Positions 43,719 to 55,393 are shown, counted from the stretch's first letter. The stretch: 64,000 bases of DNA from Trissonchulus latispiculum (GCA_030248195.1 JASAND010023840.1:62001-126000), one strand, 5' to 3'. The notes: a model not told the origin generated them from the letters alone. Numbers and translations are program-made.

Positions 43719-44878
43719 GTTTGGACGCTAAACAGTGTTGTGATTGTAAAGTAGAATCTGTATAAAATTTGTAGAAAATAGCTGCCAAGTTTGTAAAGAA
43801 ATTTGTAGAAATTTAGGAATAGTGCATAGCACGCTAAACTTGTATAGTTTTGACTGTCGTAACCTTGTATTGACCAAACTTCCTTCTAGCGAATAGTGTT
43901 TTGATTTGTGAATAAGAGGTCTCGGTTATACCATCTGTACCGATGATCTAGAATTTGGATTTTGCTAAAGTTGCTCCATGTTGGGCATTGCCTCAGTACA
44001 TAACATCCGTACTGTAGGAAGAAATGTGTATTAGTTATTGCCGCTTGCTCCATGTTGGGCACAGTACCTCGACTTCAACATCTGTCGATGGTATAGGCAT
44101 AAATTCGCAGGAGTTAGGTCTTCGGGCTAAGCCCATGTATTGCCCTCGGAAATTCTTGTCCGAATTGGGCATCGATAACAATGTTTGTGTAGAAAATCTA
44201 GGTTTGTAATTTAGCTAATCTAGAACCATAAAAATGTTAGAAAATCTTAGAAATAACAAAAAAATAACGAATGTACTGTATAGTTTAATGAACGTAAACT
44301 TTGTACGTAAACTGATGTAATCACTGTAAAATAGATACCTATTATAGACTTCTATTACTGTACATTATTATTGCTAGAATAAAAATAAAACTCATCATAA
44401 AAAGCAATATAAAAACATAGAAAATTCTCAAAAAATATCAAAACCATTCTTCTTCTTCTTCTTTCTTCGTTAAATAACGTTGTGTTATAGTATAATGTGT
44501 AAGTGTTATGATAGTAAATTGTGGTAACTTGCTAAGTGTAATATTAAGTCGTAAATGTACTTTTAGCTGACATTTTATAATGTTGTAACCTTTAATTAAG
44601 AAATCGCTGACAAATTGTAACTTTTAACTGAAAATTCGCTGACCACTCTGTAACCTTAGGTAGTTTTAGGTTTAGCTGACTTCTTCTTTTCCTGAATGTT
44701 TGATAGTGTATGTTCCATAGATTCTTACTGGAATGTTCTTAGGTCTCCTCTCGTCTCTAATTGTGAGTTGCTTGTATGAATGATAATCGTTGCTAATTAG
44801 TGTGGATAGTTATCTAACAGAGCATGGTGTTGCTAGGAACGTTCTTACTAAAAGTTGGCATGAACTTTAGATTTACGA
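43719..44878 (+). other. Intergenic RNA region with three similar stem-loops
   Basis: Non-coding between pol and the accessory ORFs. Three short hairpins share an ACCATCTG or AACATCYG loop: about 43923 (CGGT/ACCG), 43996 (CAGTAC/GTACTG) and 44068 (TCGAC/GTCGA). The latter two follow a repeated GCTCCATGTTGGGCA. Otherwise AT-rich. Confidence 0.45.
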
Positions 44879-47089
44879 ATGGCTCCAAAGTTGGTTGTAA
44901 CGTCAGTCGAATCGAACGAGAAAATTGAAGGTGTTGCTGATCCAGAGTTCCCCTTACCGTTAGATTGTCCTGAATCCTTAAGAGGTCCTCATCGTTGGAG
45001 TAGTGATTTGCCCGAAGTGTCAGTGTATTGCGCGATCATTTGATTTTTCGAAAATATTAAAAATCAAAAATCAAGAAACAACGCGTTGATTTTTGTTTTT
45101 TGTTTTTTGTTTTCTCTGTAAAAACAAAAAACAACAGCTAGTTATTTGTGTTTAGTTTTTCCAGCAAATAAACAAAAATCAAAAATCAAAAACCAAACTT
45201 TTTCTAAAGCTACCCGTTATTGAATTGAACTTGGATTCAAAAACAAAAATCAAGAAACAAGCGATTGATTTTTGTTTTTTGATTTCAAAACAAAAATCAA
45301 AAATCAAGAAACAAGCGCTTGATTTTTGTTTTTTGATTTCAAAACAAAAATCAAAAATCAAGAAACAAGCGTTTGATTTTTGTTATTTGATTTCAAACCA
45401 AAAATCAAAAATCAAGTAACAAGCGTTTGATTTTTTTGATTTTGTTTTTCAAACGTAAAATCAAAATTAAACTGCTCTCTTCAAGTTTAACGTTTATTTT
45501 TGTTTAAATAGTAATTAAATATTAATTAGTTAAATATTAAATGGTTAAATATTAATTAATTAAATAATAATTAATTAAATATTAATTAAATATTTAGTTT
45601 TTCTTGCGCAATTACCCCAGCCGTAACTTCTGATTTTTTGACCAATAACTTTGCAATTTTGAATGGGTGCATACTCGAGGTTAATAAATTCAAAAATTTA
45701 AAGATTTTAAAAAATTTCAAAAAAATTTAAAATTTTCGTTTGGCAAGGGGGAACAAGGGGAACTGAAACATTTTTTGGAAAACATTTGCTGAAAACCTGA
45801 ATACAGGGGTATCAGGGGCGCCGAGCACGAATCTGAACTTCGTTTTCCGATAAACCTTTTCGTTAGCTCAGAATGAGCTTATATACATCTTAAGCTTTAG
45901 CTCATATTAGGCTAATGAACAGCTTTATCGAAAAACGGATTTCGAATTCGTGCTCACCGCCCCTGAAACCCCCTGTTTTCAAGTTTTCAGCAAATTTTTT
46001 CAAAAAATTTTCAGTTCCCCTTGGTCCCCCTTGCCAAACAATACTTTAAAATTTTTAAAATTTTTTAAAATCTTTTAATTTTTAAATTTTTGAATTTATC
46101 AGCGTCCAGTATGCACACACAAAAATTGCAAAGTTATTGGTCAAAAAGTCAGAAGTTACGGCTGGGGGGAATTGCGCAAGAAAAACTAAATATTTAATTT
46201 ATTATTTAATTAATTAATATTTAACCAATTAATATTTAACTAATTAATATTTAATTACTATTTAAATAAAAATAAATGTTAAACTTGAAGAGAGCAGTTT
46301 AATTTTGATTTTACGTTTGAAAAACAAAAATCAAAAAACAAAAATCAAGCGCTTGTTTCTTGATTTTTGTTTTTGAATCCAAGTTCAATGCAATAACGGG
46401 TAGCTTTAGAAAAAGTTTGATTTTTGATTTTTGATTATTGTTTATTTGCTGGAAAAACTAAAAACAAATAACAAGCTGTTGTTTTTTGTTTTTACAGAGA
46501 AAACAAAAAACAAAAAACAAAAATCAACGCGTTGTTTCTTGATTTTTGATTTTTAATAGTTTCGAAAAATCAAATGATCGCGCAATACACTGACACCGAA
46601 GGTCTCAGAATGGAGCCTGGAATGATTGATATCTACACAGATCCCCGTAGAGCTGAGTTGTTTCGTCCTAATGTGCGTGTGCAGTTAGTGTCCCAGATTG
46701 CCCAAATTTGCACGTTCTTGTGCTTGTAATGTTTTTGGAGAGTGGGTTTAAGTTTTTATGGAGTCCCGTTCGTAGTCTTTCCATTGTCTGATGATGTGCG
46801 TTTGTCCCGTGATCCTCATAAATTGCGTCTGCTTGAGCTTGTTCCCTCGTTAGGAGGTGGAATGTTTCGTTGTCCTAACATTAGGTGTCAGTGTCCTAAA
46901 GTCGTTATTTTACATGAGCATGAGGATTGGTATTATGGTAACGGTGTGCAAGTGTTGCCTGCAGAGGCTAGGTTTTTGTTGAATAACATCCATCGTGTGT
47001 TTCCGTTGCATGTCCCTTGTGATGTCTTAGATTACTATATGCGTATGCTTGGTGAGTGTCCACTATTTCATCCTATCATCCTTAACTAA
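44879..47089 (+). pseudogene. Accessory ORF 1, interrupted by a palindromic element and a stop
   Basis: ATG at 44879 opens 46 codons up to the insertion (45018-46595). The frame is kept on the far side, from 46602, until TAA at 46727. It then continues to 47089 with LSFYGVPF, FRCPNIRCQCP and VILHEHEDW. Those blocks match accessory ORF 2 (LSYFGVPF, FRCPNRICL, IILHEIPNW), and the stop falls exactly between LC and CFW, which are joined by one more residue in ORF 2. The function is unknown; a Cys-rich, possibly zinc-binding protein. A splice-donor-like TTG|GTGAGT is at 47052. Confidence 0.65.
45018..46595. mobile_element. 1.58-kb palindromic foldback element in accessory ORF 1
   Basis: Ends TGTCAGTGTATTGCGCGATC in inverted copies, flanked by the 6-bp duplication CCGAAG (45012-45017 and 46596-46601). 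The whole element is a long inverted repeat centred near 45880. The outer arms are arrays of AAAATCAAAAATCAAGAAAC units and the inner arms have a TTAAATATTAATTA tract. No coding capacity. A 4-bp duplication (CGAA) with a longer terminal repeat is an alternative. Superfamily not assigned. Confidence 0.85.
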
Positions 47090-47281
47090 GTTCCTATTTC
47101 CTTAAGTCCATAAGTCCGAGTAAGATCCTTATCCCTTAGTTGTCATGATTCTTTAGTCCTTAGTTACAACCTTAGGTAGACATCAGAATAGAGTCAGAAG
47201 TAATACTGTGAAGTAATAGTAATAGTGTGAATGTTCGATATCTCTCCAAAGATCCTTATTTTCCTTTTGTTTTGTAGAATC

Positions 47282-48040
47282 ATGTCAAGTTACGTTGCCC
47301 GTTGGTTGGCCCAGTGTGATCTGTTGAGTGAGGAGAGTGATGACGATTATCATTCGGCAGCTGCATATCTGCCGTCGTCCTGGTCTTCTTCTTCTTCTTC
47401 GTCTTCTTCTTCTTCCTCCTCCTCTTCGCCGTCTTCCGGCATTGCGTGCTGGAGTCGTTCTTCTACCATCCTGCCGAAGGTCCTTCAGTTGAGATATGAT
47501 CCCGGTCCCCCGGAGAGCTGTTGTCCATCGTCCGCCCAGCGAGGTCCAATGAGAGTTGAAAGCCAATTGCCGCCGGAGCTGAAGATGCTCCACTACCGTG
47601 GTCAGCGAGATGTCATCTACTGTGCGCCAGGTGCCAATGATAAGTTCGTCCCCTTCCGCCCCCTCTGTGTGTTGAGTTCTGATGTGGTTGCGTGTTGCAC
47701 TCTGTTGTGTGTGAACTGTTTTTGGAAATTTAGTTTAAGTTATTTTGGAGTGCCTTTTCGTTTTGTTCCTGCACCTACTAAGTTCCAGTTTTATGATTTT
47801 CCCACTAAGTCTTCTCTGTTGAATTTAGTTCTTCCTAACCGTTCGCCTGCCTTCCGTTGCCCTAACAGGATCTGTTTGAGTTCTTCTACTATCATTTTGC
47901 ACGAGATCCCTAATTGGCGTTTGCATGGCCCGTTCACTATTCGTAACCGGCATCCCATTTTTGTTGAAACTTTGTTGGATTGTTTGCCTGGTTTGCATGA
48001 CCCTCCCATTCCGGAGGATTTTCTGAATGTTGACTTTTAA
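47282..48040 (+). CDS. Accessory ORF 2, intact
   Basis: Open from 47231 to the stop at 48040. I prefer the ATG at 47282 because the acceptor-like TTTTGTTTTGTAG lies just before it, suggesting a spliced RNA. About 252 residues: acidic N-terminus, a run of about 17 Ser, then a Cys-containing domain (CCTLLCVNCFW, LSYFGVPF, FRCPNRICL, IILHEIPNW). It is a paralog of accessory ORF 1. No known family recognised. Position after pol is where retroviral accessory genes lie. Confidence 0.72.
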   Translation: MSSYVARWLAQCDLLSEESDDDYHSAAAYLPSSWSSSSSSSSSSSSSSSPSSGIACWSRSSTILPKVLQLRYDPGPPESCCPSSAQRGPMRVESQLPPELKMLHYRGQRDVIYCAPGANDKFVPFRPLCVLSSDVVACCTLLCVNCFWKFSLSYFGVPFRFVPAPTKFQFYDFPTKSSLLNLVLPNRSPAFRCPNRICLSSSTIILHEIPNWRLHGPFTIRNRHPIFVETLLDCLPGLHDPPIPEDFLNVDF

Positions 48041-49224
48041 GTTTGTTTAGTTGAGGTGCAACTATCTAGATTGTAACATCAGCCCTTCTAGACTCCCAGT
48101 TGCTTATACCTATGATTTAATAATGATAAGTTAGTAGAGTAGGAAGTTCCCACATGTACGGCATGTCCGGACACAGGATCCCTTAGGCATACAGTGAATA
48201 CTGCCCAGTTGTGTTCAGCATTAACGCACGAGTTTTATTTTGTTTTACTCCAGCCACCTCCACCATCCTTAACTTAGTCGTTTGTAGTATTTGATTTGAT
48301 TACTAACGCACACTTGAATTGATAGAGAACGTTTATTGATGGAACTAAAACTAATAACAATAAAGTAACACGAATTAATTTGAAGTAGCTGATTCGTTAA
48401 CCATGCATGTCGTGTACTAGTTTTAGATTCTTTCTTTTCTGCACTGTTTGGTTCCAGTTCCAGCACCCTTCACCATGGATCTTCAAGCACAGCACACCTG
48501 CACTTGGATTTGTCATGAGTTTCACCTTATTGTCGGTTTTGTTTTCTTAGTTTCTGAGATTCGAATTTGTAAAGAGAGAGAGAGTGAGTTTTGAAATGAT
48601 TTGGTAGCTGATTTTAAGGGTTAACTTTCGACTTTTGAATGAAAAGCTGACATTTTGGTTCTAACCATCTTCATTGAAAGGCTTGTTTTTGTACTACCAA
48701 AACCTGTCTTAGAAAAAAATGGGTCTAGGCTACTTTTACCCGACCTTTAGACCAACTTTCTCTTGTTTTTAGGCCAACTTTCCTTGTTACTAGGCTGACT
48801 TTTTGCGAGTATCAGAGTATTGCTGACGTTATAGTCATTATGGAAAAGGGAAATATTAACTGTGGTCGTGTATATTTGCTGACTAAAAAGTTTTGGGAAG
48901 ATTGTAGAACCACGTATACATTTACTGAGCTGACTGTCCTATTTCCTAAGTTTCGTCCAAGAGATTGTGAAAGCTGACACAAATTTCCCCTTGAGTGCCT
49001 TGTCCTTGCGAATAAAAGTTAGATACTTCCCCTGGTGGACAGAATCAGGTCCTCGAGTGATTTTCGTCAGTTGCTTGGCATTGCTGCTAGCTACCCCTGT
49101 TTAACCTTACTTATTTGTGTGTGTTCGATTTTAGGCTGAATCTCAGCAATGGTATTTTTCTGGTTTCTTGGTCCAGTGGTGGTTGGTCCGATGGTTCGAT
49201 TCCCGGCCAGCAACCTCAGCGTGT
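48041..49224 (+). other. 3' untranslated region of the giant element
   Basis: No ORF of note. A GAGAGAGAGAG purine tract at about 48574 and a perfect Pol III B-box-like GGTTCGATTCC (49193-49203, in a CCCGGCC context) just before the LTR array. The true start of the 3' LTR may lie anywhere from about 48.6 to 49.23 kb. Confidence 0.4.
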
Positions 49225-51976
49225 AGCCCGTCAGACCGTATCCCGGTCGCCAGTGATCAGCGTCCGCGTCAGCGTCAACGTCAGCATCGTCAGCATCCTT
49301 CCCGTCAGACCGTATCCCGGTCACCAGTGAACAGCGTCAGCATCGTCAGCGTCAGCGTCAGCATCAGCGTCAGCATCGTCAGCATCCTCAAAATCAGACC
49401 GTATCCCGGTCGTCAGCGTCAGCGTCAACGTCATCATCGTCAGCATCCTTCCCGTCAGACCGTATCCCGGTCGCCAGTGAACAGCGTCAGCATCGTCAGC
49501 GTCAGCGTCAGCGTCAGCGTCAACGTCATCATCGTCAGCATCCTTCCCGTCAGACCGTATCCCGGTCGCCAGTGAACAGCGTCAGCATCGTCAGCGTCAG
49601 CGTCAGCGTCATCATCGTCAGACCGTATCCCGGTCGTCAGCGAACAGCGTCAGCGTCATCGTCAGCATCAGCATCGACAGACCGTACCCCGGTCGTCAGC
49701 AACAGCGTCAACGTCAGCGTCAACATCAGCACCATCATCGTCAGCGTTATCGCCGTCCTCATCACCATCATCCTCACCAACCCCTCCTGTCTGTGGCTCT
49801 GCCTGGCCACTCAACATACTACAGAACTGATTGGACTATTGCCACAGCTACAGCCGAACTGTTTGGATTTCTGCCACAGATGATTCCTGGTCCCATCCTG
49901 CTCCGGCGCTGGTTACCATGATTTGGTAACCTACTCCCTATAGACAGTTGGGAGTAGCTACAAACTCTCTTAGCGCTACCCCCGATCCAAATCCTGATCT
50001 AAAATGTTAACAGTATCATAAAATGTATGCATAAAATGTATTGGTATTGTACTCTGCGGTTTCTTCCTTTTGCCTATAAAGGTTGGTAACTTTCATTGTG
50101 CTTGCTGACTGGTTAGCTGTGAATGTTTGTGGTTGTGCCCCCGGTTTGCTCCTTTCGTCCTAAAAGGTTCCTCGGATTGACTCCTTTGGCTGACTAAAAC
50201 CTAATCTGGCAAACTGTGACGATGGGTTTTCTGGTATGGCGTTTTGTCTGTTTTTGTCTGTATATTTTGTCCCCCTAGTGTAACTTTACCGGCTTTTTTA
50301 TTGTGTGAAGTGTGATGGGTAGGCTGAGTTTTGGCTATTTTTGTCTGTATATTTTGGGTTCCAATTGCCCTTTGTACAGATGCAGTTTCCTTTGTACAAT
50401 TGCAATCTAGGATTTTTGGAGAGTATCTGAAAAATACTAACTATGCTTGTTTGTGTTGCTTACTTGGTCGTTTGTGTAATTAACCTATTCGTAAACTAAG
50501 CTCGTAAACTAATCTAATTGTAATAATTTTGTAATTTTTTGTGTAATTAACCTATTCGTAAACTAAGCTCGTAAACTACTCTAAGTGTAATAATTTTGTA
50601 ATTTACCTATTCGTAAATTAATCTAATTGTAATAATTTAATAATCGAATTGTAATAATTTAATACTCGTGTTGTGACCCCCTCCTCGGTAATTGTGCATG
50701 TCCATGGAATTTTCCTGTTTGTTTCGTTTGCTGGGGTCCCTTGCTGATTAATCTGGAAATTGAACGAAAAATATTTGTCAAACTACTTACCTGGGGAGTT
50801 TTTCGTCCCCAGGTAAGCCTCTTAGAAACCAATTAAGAAACGATAAGAATCGTCTTCCTTTCTAATCGGAAAAATTATGGCCGCTCGGTAAAAGACTTCC
50901 AACAGGCACCGCAAAATCCTGACTGACAGTTGCAGTCAGGACAAAGAAAGATAAGCTGGGGTGACTGACTCAGCCACAATTTTGTTTTTCCACCCAAGTC
51001 AGTCTTGGGGCAGACTCGAAAGAGAAAGGTTGTGTCTTAGTTTTACTATCTCTGGTTCTCTGGTCCGTGCTTGGACAGAGTGTATGTACGCCGTTTGCAG
51101 GCAAGATTGAGTCGATTTTTCTCGGGTTTCGCTGAACAGTTTGGTCCCCTACAATTACAGTTGTGAGCCCCTATTTGATCGTCAGTCACCAGTCCCTTAT
51201 TTGCAGTATTTTATATTCCAGTCAAGTTTGGATCCACCAAGGGTAAGAGTAAGTTGATGAGTCTCAGACAACGAGCCAACGGTCATTTTTAGCTTTGATC
51301 AAGTTTTATCGAATCTTGCATAGTCTCTCTAGTGGTTTGCCTTAACGTTATATCCTGAAGTTTTGCTTAAACCGATAAAAAGGGGAAATAGACTTGTTGC
51401 GTTAACTAATTTTTGTGCTGCTTATTGAAACTTCATTTCCAAATATTGATTCTTTTGTATTTGTACCTTGTCACTCAATCAAACGTCATGTTCAATGTCT
51501 ACTGACTCGTCTTGTATTTGGTATTACTGTATTACCTATGAATATTGTCTGAACAATTGTCGTGAAACTTTAATATAATCAATCTTTCCAGTCTTGCTTT
51601 CAGTAGGGAATTATTGTCTAGATCTACTAGTTATTCATCTGATGAGCACAATTCTAACGCAGACAACTAGTCAGTTTTACGAAGTTCAGATTAATATCCA
51701 GCTACATATTTTATTACTATAGTTCGATTTAAACGCGCAATAAACCGGTATCTCTAGTCGAAGACCCTGAAGAAGAGGTACCTACATTGGGAGATAACAA
51801 CGATAACCATAGTGACTCGGTATAGGATTGTAATTGTGATAATTTGGGCTATTCTGTGGGTTGGATGCTTAAACCCCTGGAAGGTTGAAAAGTGATTGCA
51901 AAACCAGTGTTCTAGAGTTTAAAGTGAAGAAAGTTCGACTAAAATTAACCCTCAGTGCTAGCCTATTTTATTACAT
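49225..51976 (+). repeat. 3' LTR of the giant element
   Basis: Starts with the GTCAGC-hexamer array (CCGGTCG unit starts at 49244, 49318, 49407, 49468, 49563 and 49631), with more units than the 5' copy. From 49468 it is collinear with 31306 onward to the end at 51976 (LTR...TTACAT). Visible differences: CTTTGGCTGAC, a T-run length change and GTGAGCCCC in place of GTCATT near 51163. AATAAA at 51739-51744. Confidence 0.9.
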
Positions 51977-52844
51977 TAAAAACGAAACAACCTGGAAATT
52001 TCCCAAAATGTATGATTTTCAAGTTTAAGCATGCGAAGGTTCCGGTCCGCAGAAGCTGGAGCTTGAGCATCTTCAACACCCACCACCCCCGGAGCCTCTT
52101 GAACCTCCCGAGCCTCTCAGCCTTACAGGACATAAATCTTTTTTAGACATAAACTTGAAATTATAATTCCAGAACTTGACTATAAAGATTTAAAACTTTC
52201 TTTTTCATAAACCTTAATTTATGTTAAAGCACCTCCTTGACGTAAGAAATCTGGAGGCTAAGTCCATGTTTCGCTTCCGTATGGTAGCAAACATCGGATC
52301 CAATGCTGTATGCACACTCTTTCTAACCAATAATTGTGAACTTACAGTTTCCTGCTGCTATATGCATTACAGCGTTTTCGTGTATATTACGTGAAAAACT
52401 GCATCTTTTAAACGGAATGCATTTGACATAAACCAACCTATGCAGATTTGGTAGAATTTAATAATCATTAGGATGATCGATGATATAGTATATAGTTATT
52501 CCAAGGAGCACTGTTAAATATAATAGATAAAAACATAGAGCATAGTTAAATATAATTAAATATCATAGATACTGGCTAGATACATAGCTTATTTTTACAG
52601 ATGATTTTTATGTTTATGATTTATTTGTAGCGTAGGCGACGTTAAGATTTAAGATCCTAGTTGCTTTGCGTCAAAACGGAAGCCAACATTGAAATCTAGA
52701 AAGACATGAACAAGCGTTGTGCACTCATCACGGCAGTGTTGTTGTAATTAATTTGATTGAATCCTGTTTTGCAGAAAGTCGAAACAAACGAAAACAGTTT
52801 AACTACGATTCTGCCTTTCAGACGTTGCTTACGACTCTAACGAA
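51977..52844. other. Intergenic, upstream of the secreted Cys-rich gene
   Basis: AT-rich, no coding or repeat feature recognised. It should contain the promoter of the next gene. Confidence 0.4.
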
Positions 52845-55393
52845 ATGGGCGGCTCAAACATTCTGTGGAGCACTTCGATATTTTTGGCGGTTTTTACTGT
52901 TCTTGAAGGTATATATTTTTTAGAGATTCGTTTCGCGCTAAATTTAGAGCACACATCAATGTCTTTTTATTTCCTGGTCTAAACAGTCGAAAATATAACA
53001 ATCTGAGTAGTCGCTGGTTTGTGTGCGGAAGACGATACCGAAAGGATGGGAAACCAAAAGTCTGAATTTCCGTTTCTCAAACTTGAAACTTCAGTCCGGA
53101 AGACAAAGACACTGGTTTCCAAGAAATTAATTAATTATTGTTTAGTGGCAGAAAATAATCGAATTTCGCTTTTTCTCGGTGTGTTTCTGCCGCAAATGAA
53201 GTTGGTATGCCGACTCCTCTAGACCTCCCAAGACCTCAATATTTAATGCATAAGCCTTAATATGATGATATAGCGATCATTAATTATTTACCTGTCCGTC
53301 TGACAGCCAGCAGGCTAGATGCAGTTTAACAGCATCAAACTCTGTGCAATAACGGATAAATAACTGATATCTTTTGTATTTATACATTTTATGTTGGATT
53401 TTGTTTTTAGCCCAATCGATGTTGTGTGACATAGGCTAAGATTTATCAATTTAGTAACACTTGAAGATGTCAAAAACATTGAAAATTGAAACTAAAAGAG
53501 TTTTGTTATTGCTTACTGTTTATTCTTTTTAGTTCATGGCCAAATTCCGACGCTCTTCGGTTTTACGGAACGGGAGTCCAAGAGGGACGGCGGATGCGAT
53601 GGTTGGAGTGACTGGGGTCAGTGCACCTGGATCCGAGGGTCAGACGCCTGGGATAAGCCTCATCTGCAACAGGTCCCGGAAATATGTCAGAAAACCGAAT
53701 TCTTCCAGGAGGCACAGAAGCTGTACGGGGATGCCGTGGACAATGTGATGGAGTACTTCCGAAAGATCATTGTTAACAGGCGGCCTTGTGGGTTCTGCTC
53801 ATTCCAGCAGTCCTGCCAGCCTAATGAGTCAAAGTGTTCAAATGGGTAGGAAAATAGTGGCAATGCATGTCAGAACTTAATAAAAGTGCCACTATATTTC
53901 GCTGCCATACTCAATGTTTTCTTGGTGTGACACTGCAAACAAAACCTTTTGTGGTAGCACTATAGTTTAAGTATTCATTTAAAAATTTCTTTTAACAGTA
54001 CATAGTAAGTAGTTAGAAAGGTAAATGTTAGAGAATCTTTTGGCATGAGCCCCAAACTGTTGATGATTACATCTGTCCAAGAGTGATAATTCCCTTTATA
54101 TTAGAAAAAGAGTAAGCCACTAGAGGGTTCCTTTCAGACTTGTGCAGGAGGGGAAGTTTTGTGGGGTGAACCGGCGGCTCACGGCCACCGGAAAACCGGA
54201 TTTTCCGGTTTTTGCCCAAAAAACCGGAAACATCATCCGGATTCTGTGGGAGGTAAGGTCCAGGTCTGGGGGGGGGGTGAAAGCCCCCCAAACCCCCCAA
54301 GCACATGTTCCTTTTCATTATTGGGGGTCGGCAAACATAGCTTCTCCCCGTTTGTTGGAGGGAGTTAGCCACAGGTACCTGTTGATTGGGGTGGCCAAAA
54401 AGGGGTCACTGAGGAGGGAGTAGGTCACTGAAAGAGGTCTCTGTTTGGAGAGGGAAGTCCTTTTTCGGCTACACACCTCCAACTTTATGAGGAGGGGATG
54501 TATTTGTCGACCCCCTCAGCCCTCAGCAACGGTGGACATTCGCGTAATGTGATCTGAACTCTGAGCATTGCTGCGCAATGCCCTGTATTGGCATATACTT
54601 CTTCTAGTATATAAGGGAATTATATATGGCGTTTCAAATTTTCTTTAACAAAGGCTATCATCTTAATTAAATTAAATTAATTAAGCAAATTAAAGGACGA
54701 ATTTATCTTCCAACTTCGAGGCACTACAAGATTCCTACAAAAAAGTGCAGACAAACACAAAGGTGTAGTTGTGCACTAGCGGTAGCACATTTCATGCTTT
54801 TGCTCAAACTTTATATGTAGCTTTATATGTAACTTTATATGCATGACCTTAAAGCAGACTCCTGCTTCTTCATTAGCCGCATTTCATTTCCCTGTTCTCA
54901 TTTCAGAAAGATGGGAGTAGCAGAACGTGTCTGCCCCTATGTTAGGCAGAGCAGTACCTGCACCATCAAACCATACCATTCACCAGACAACTGTAAGATT
55001 TGGCCGAACAAGGAAGTGGAACTACCAGGTCTCTCGCCGGTGGTTCGAGCTGTTGTGGATCAGTCACCCTTTATGCACTGCGTTTCTGGGTATGTCTCAA
55101 ATTTGGCTCTTTTTGCATTCACTTTCCGAATATTCAGCACCTAAGAGACCTCTATTAGTTAGCATAGCACAAGTATTTGTGTTATTTGTGTCACAACAAC
55201 AAAATGTTGCGGATAATCTTTCCAAAAATAAAGAAAATATAGAACGTAGTTCACAGGTGTCGCTGCTGTGGTTTGTGTTCATATTCTTGTTTTTCTTCGT
55301 TTCAGAACGTCCTCACTTGGAGACCACATCTGCCTTTGCTGTTGCGATCCCTATAAACCTGACAGAAGCGGACGAGAGTGTATTGCGCCTTAA
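52845..55393 (+). CDS. Small secreted 16-cysteine protein (4 exons)
   Basis: Exons 52845-52908, 53533-53845, 54907-55089 and 55306-55393, all with GT-AG borders and matching phases (1, 2, 2), sum to 648 bases: 215 residues. Signal peptide MGGSNILWSTSIFLAVFTVLEVHG. The mature part has 16 Cys, enough for eight disulphides. It begins CDGWSDWGQC, like the first strand of a thrombospondin type-1 repeat, but the CSxTCG part is missing. The middle exon has RPCGFCSFQQSCQ; the end has HICLCCCDPY and GREC. Acts outside the cell, by inference. The family is not recognised. AATAAA follows the stop at 65 bases. A TIR element sits in intron 2. An alternative frame in the last exon (no Cys) breaks the phase. 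Confidence 0.75.
54078..54628. mobile_element. TIR element, degenerate member of the AGAAGAAGAGTAAGCC family
   Basis: Left end CAAGAGTGATAATTCC, then AGAAAAAGAGTAAGCCACTA. The right end holds CTTCTTCTAGTATATAAGGG and GGGAATTAT in inverse order, but the last bases are lost. Contains GGGGGGGTGAAAGCCCCCC. Lies in intron 2 of the secreted Cys-rich gene. See 63136-63862 for a complete member. Confidence 0.5.

Larger units (their letters stand above)
31205..51976 (+). mobile_element. Giant retrovirus-like LTR element with Env, tandem proteases and OTU domain
   Basis: Near-identical direct repeats (31205-33810 and about 49225-51976) bound an 18-kb offset unit. Coding order, plus strand: gag remnant with CCHC knuckle, Env-like glycoprotein, two retropepsins, RT, RNase H, integrase, OTU-like protease, then two related accessory ORFs. 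LTR sequences outside the tandem array differ at only a few sites, so the insertion is young. Damage: inverted 100-bp repeat in gag, a 1.58-kb palindromic element in accessory ORF 1. No target duplication is seen; the 5' LTR seems truncated at its left edge, within a repeat array. Confidence 0.88.

Noticed and set aside
47285..47593. Arg-rich minus-strand ORF
   Set aside because: Shadow of the Ser run of accessory ORF 2.
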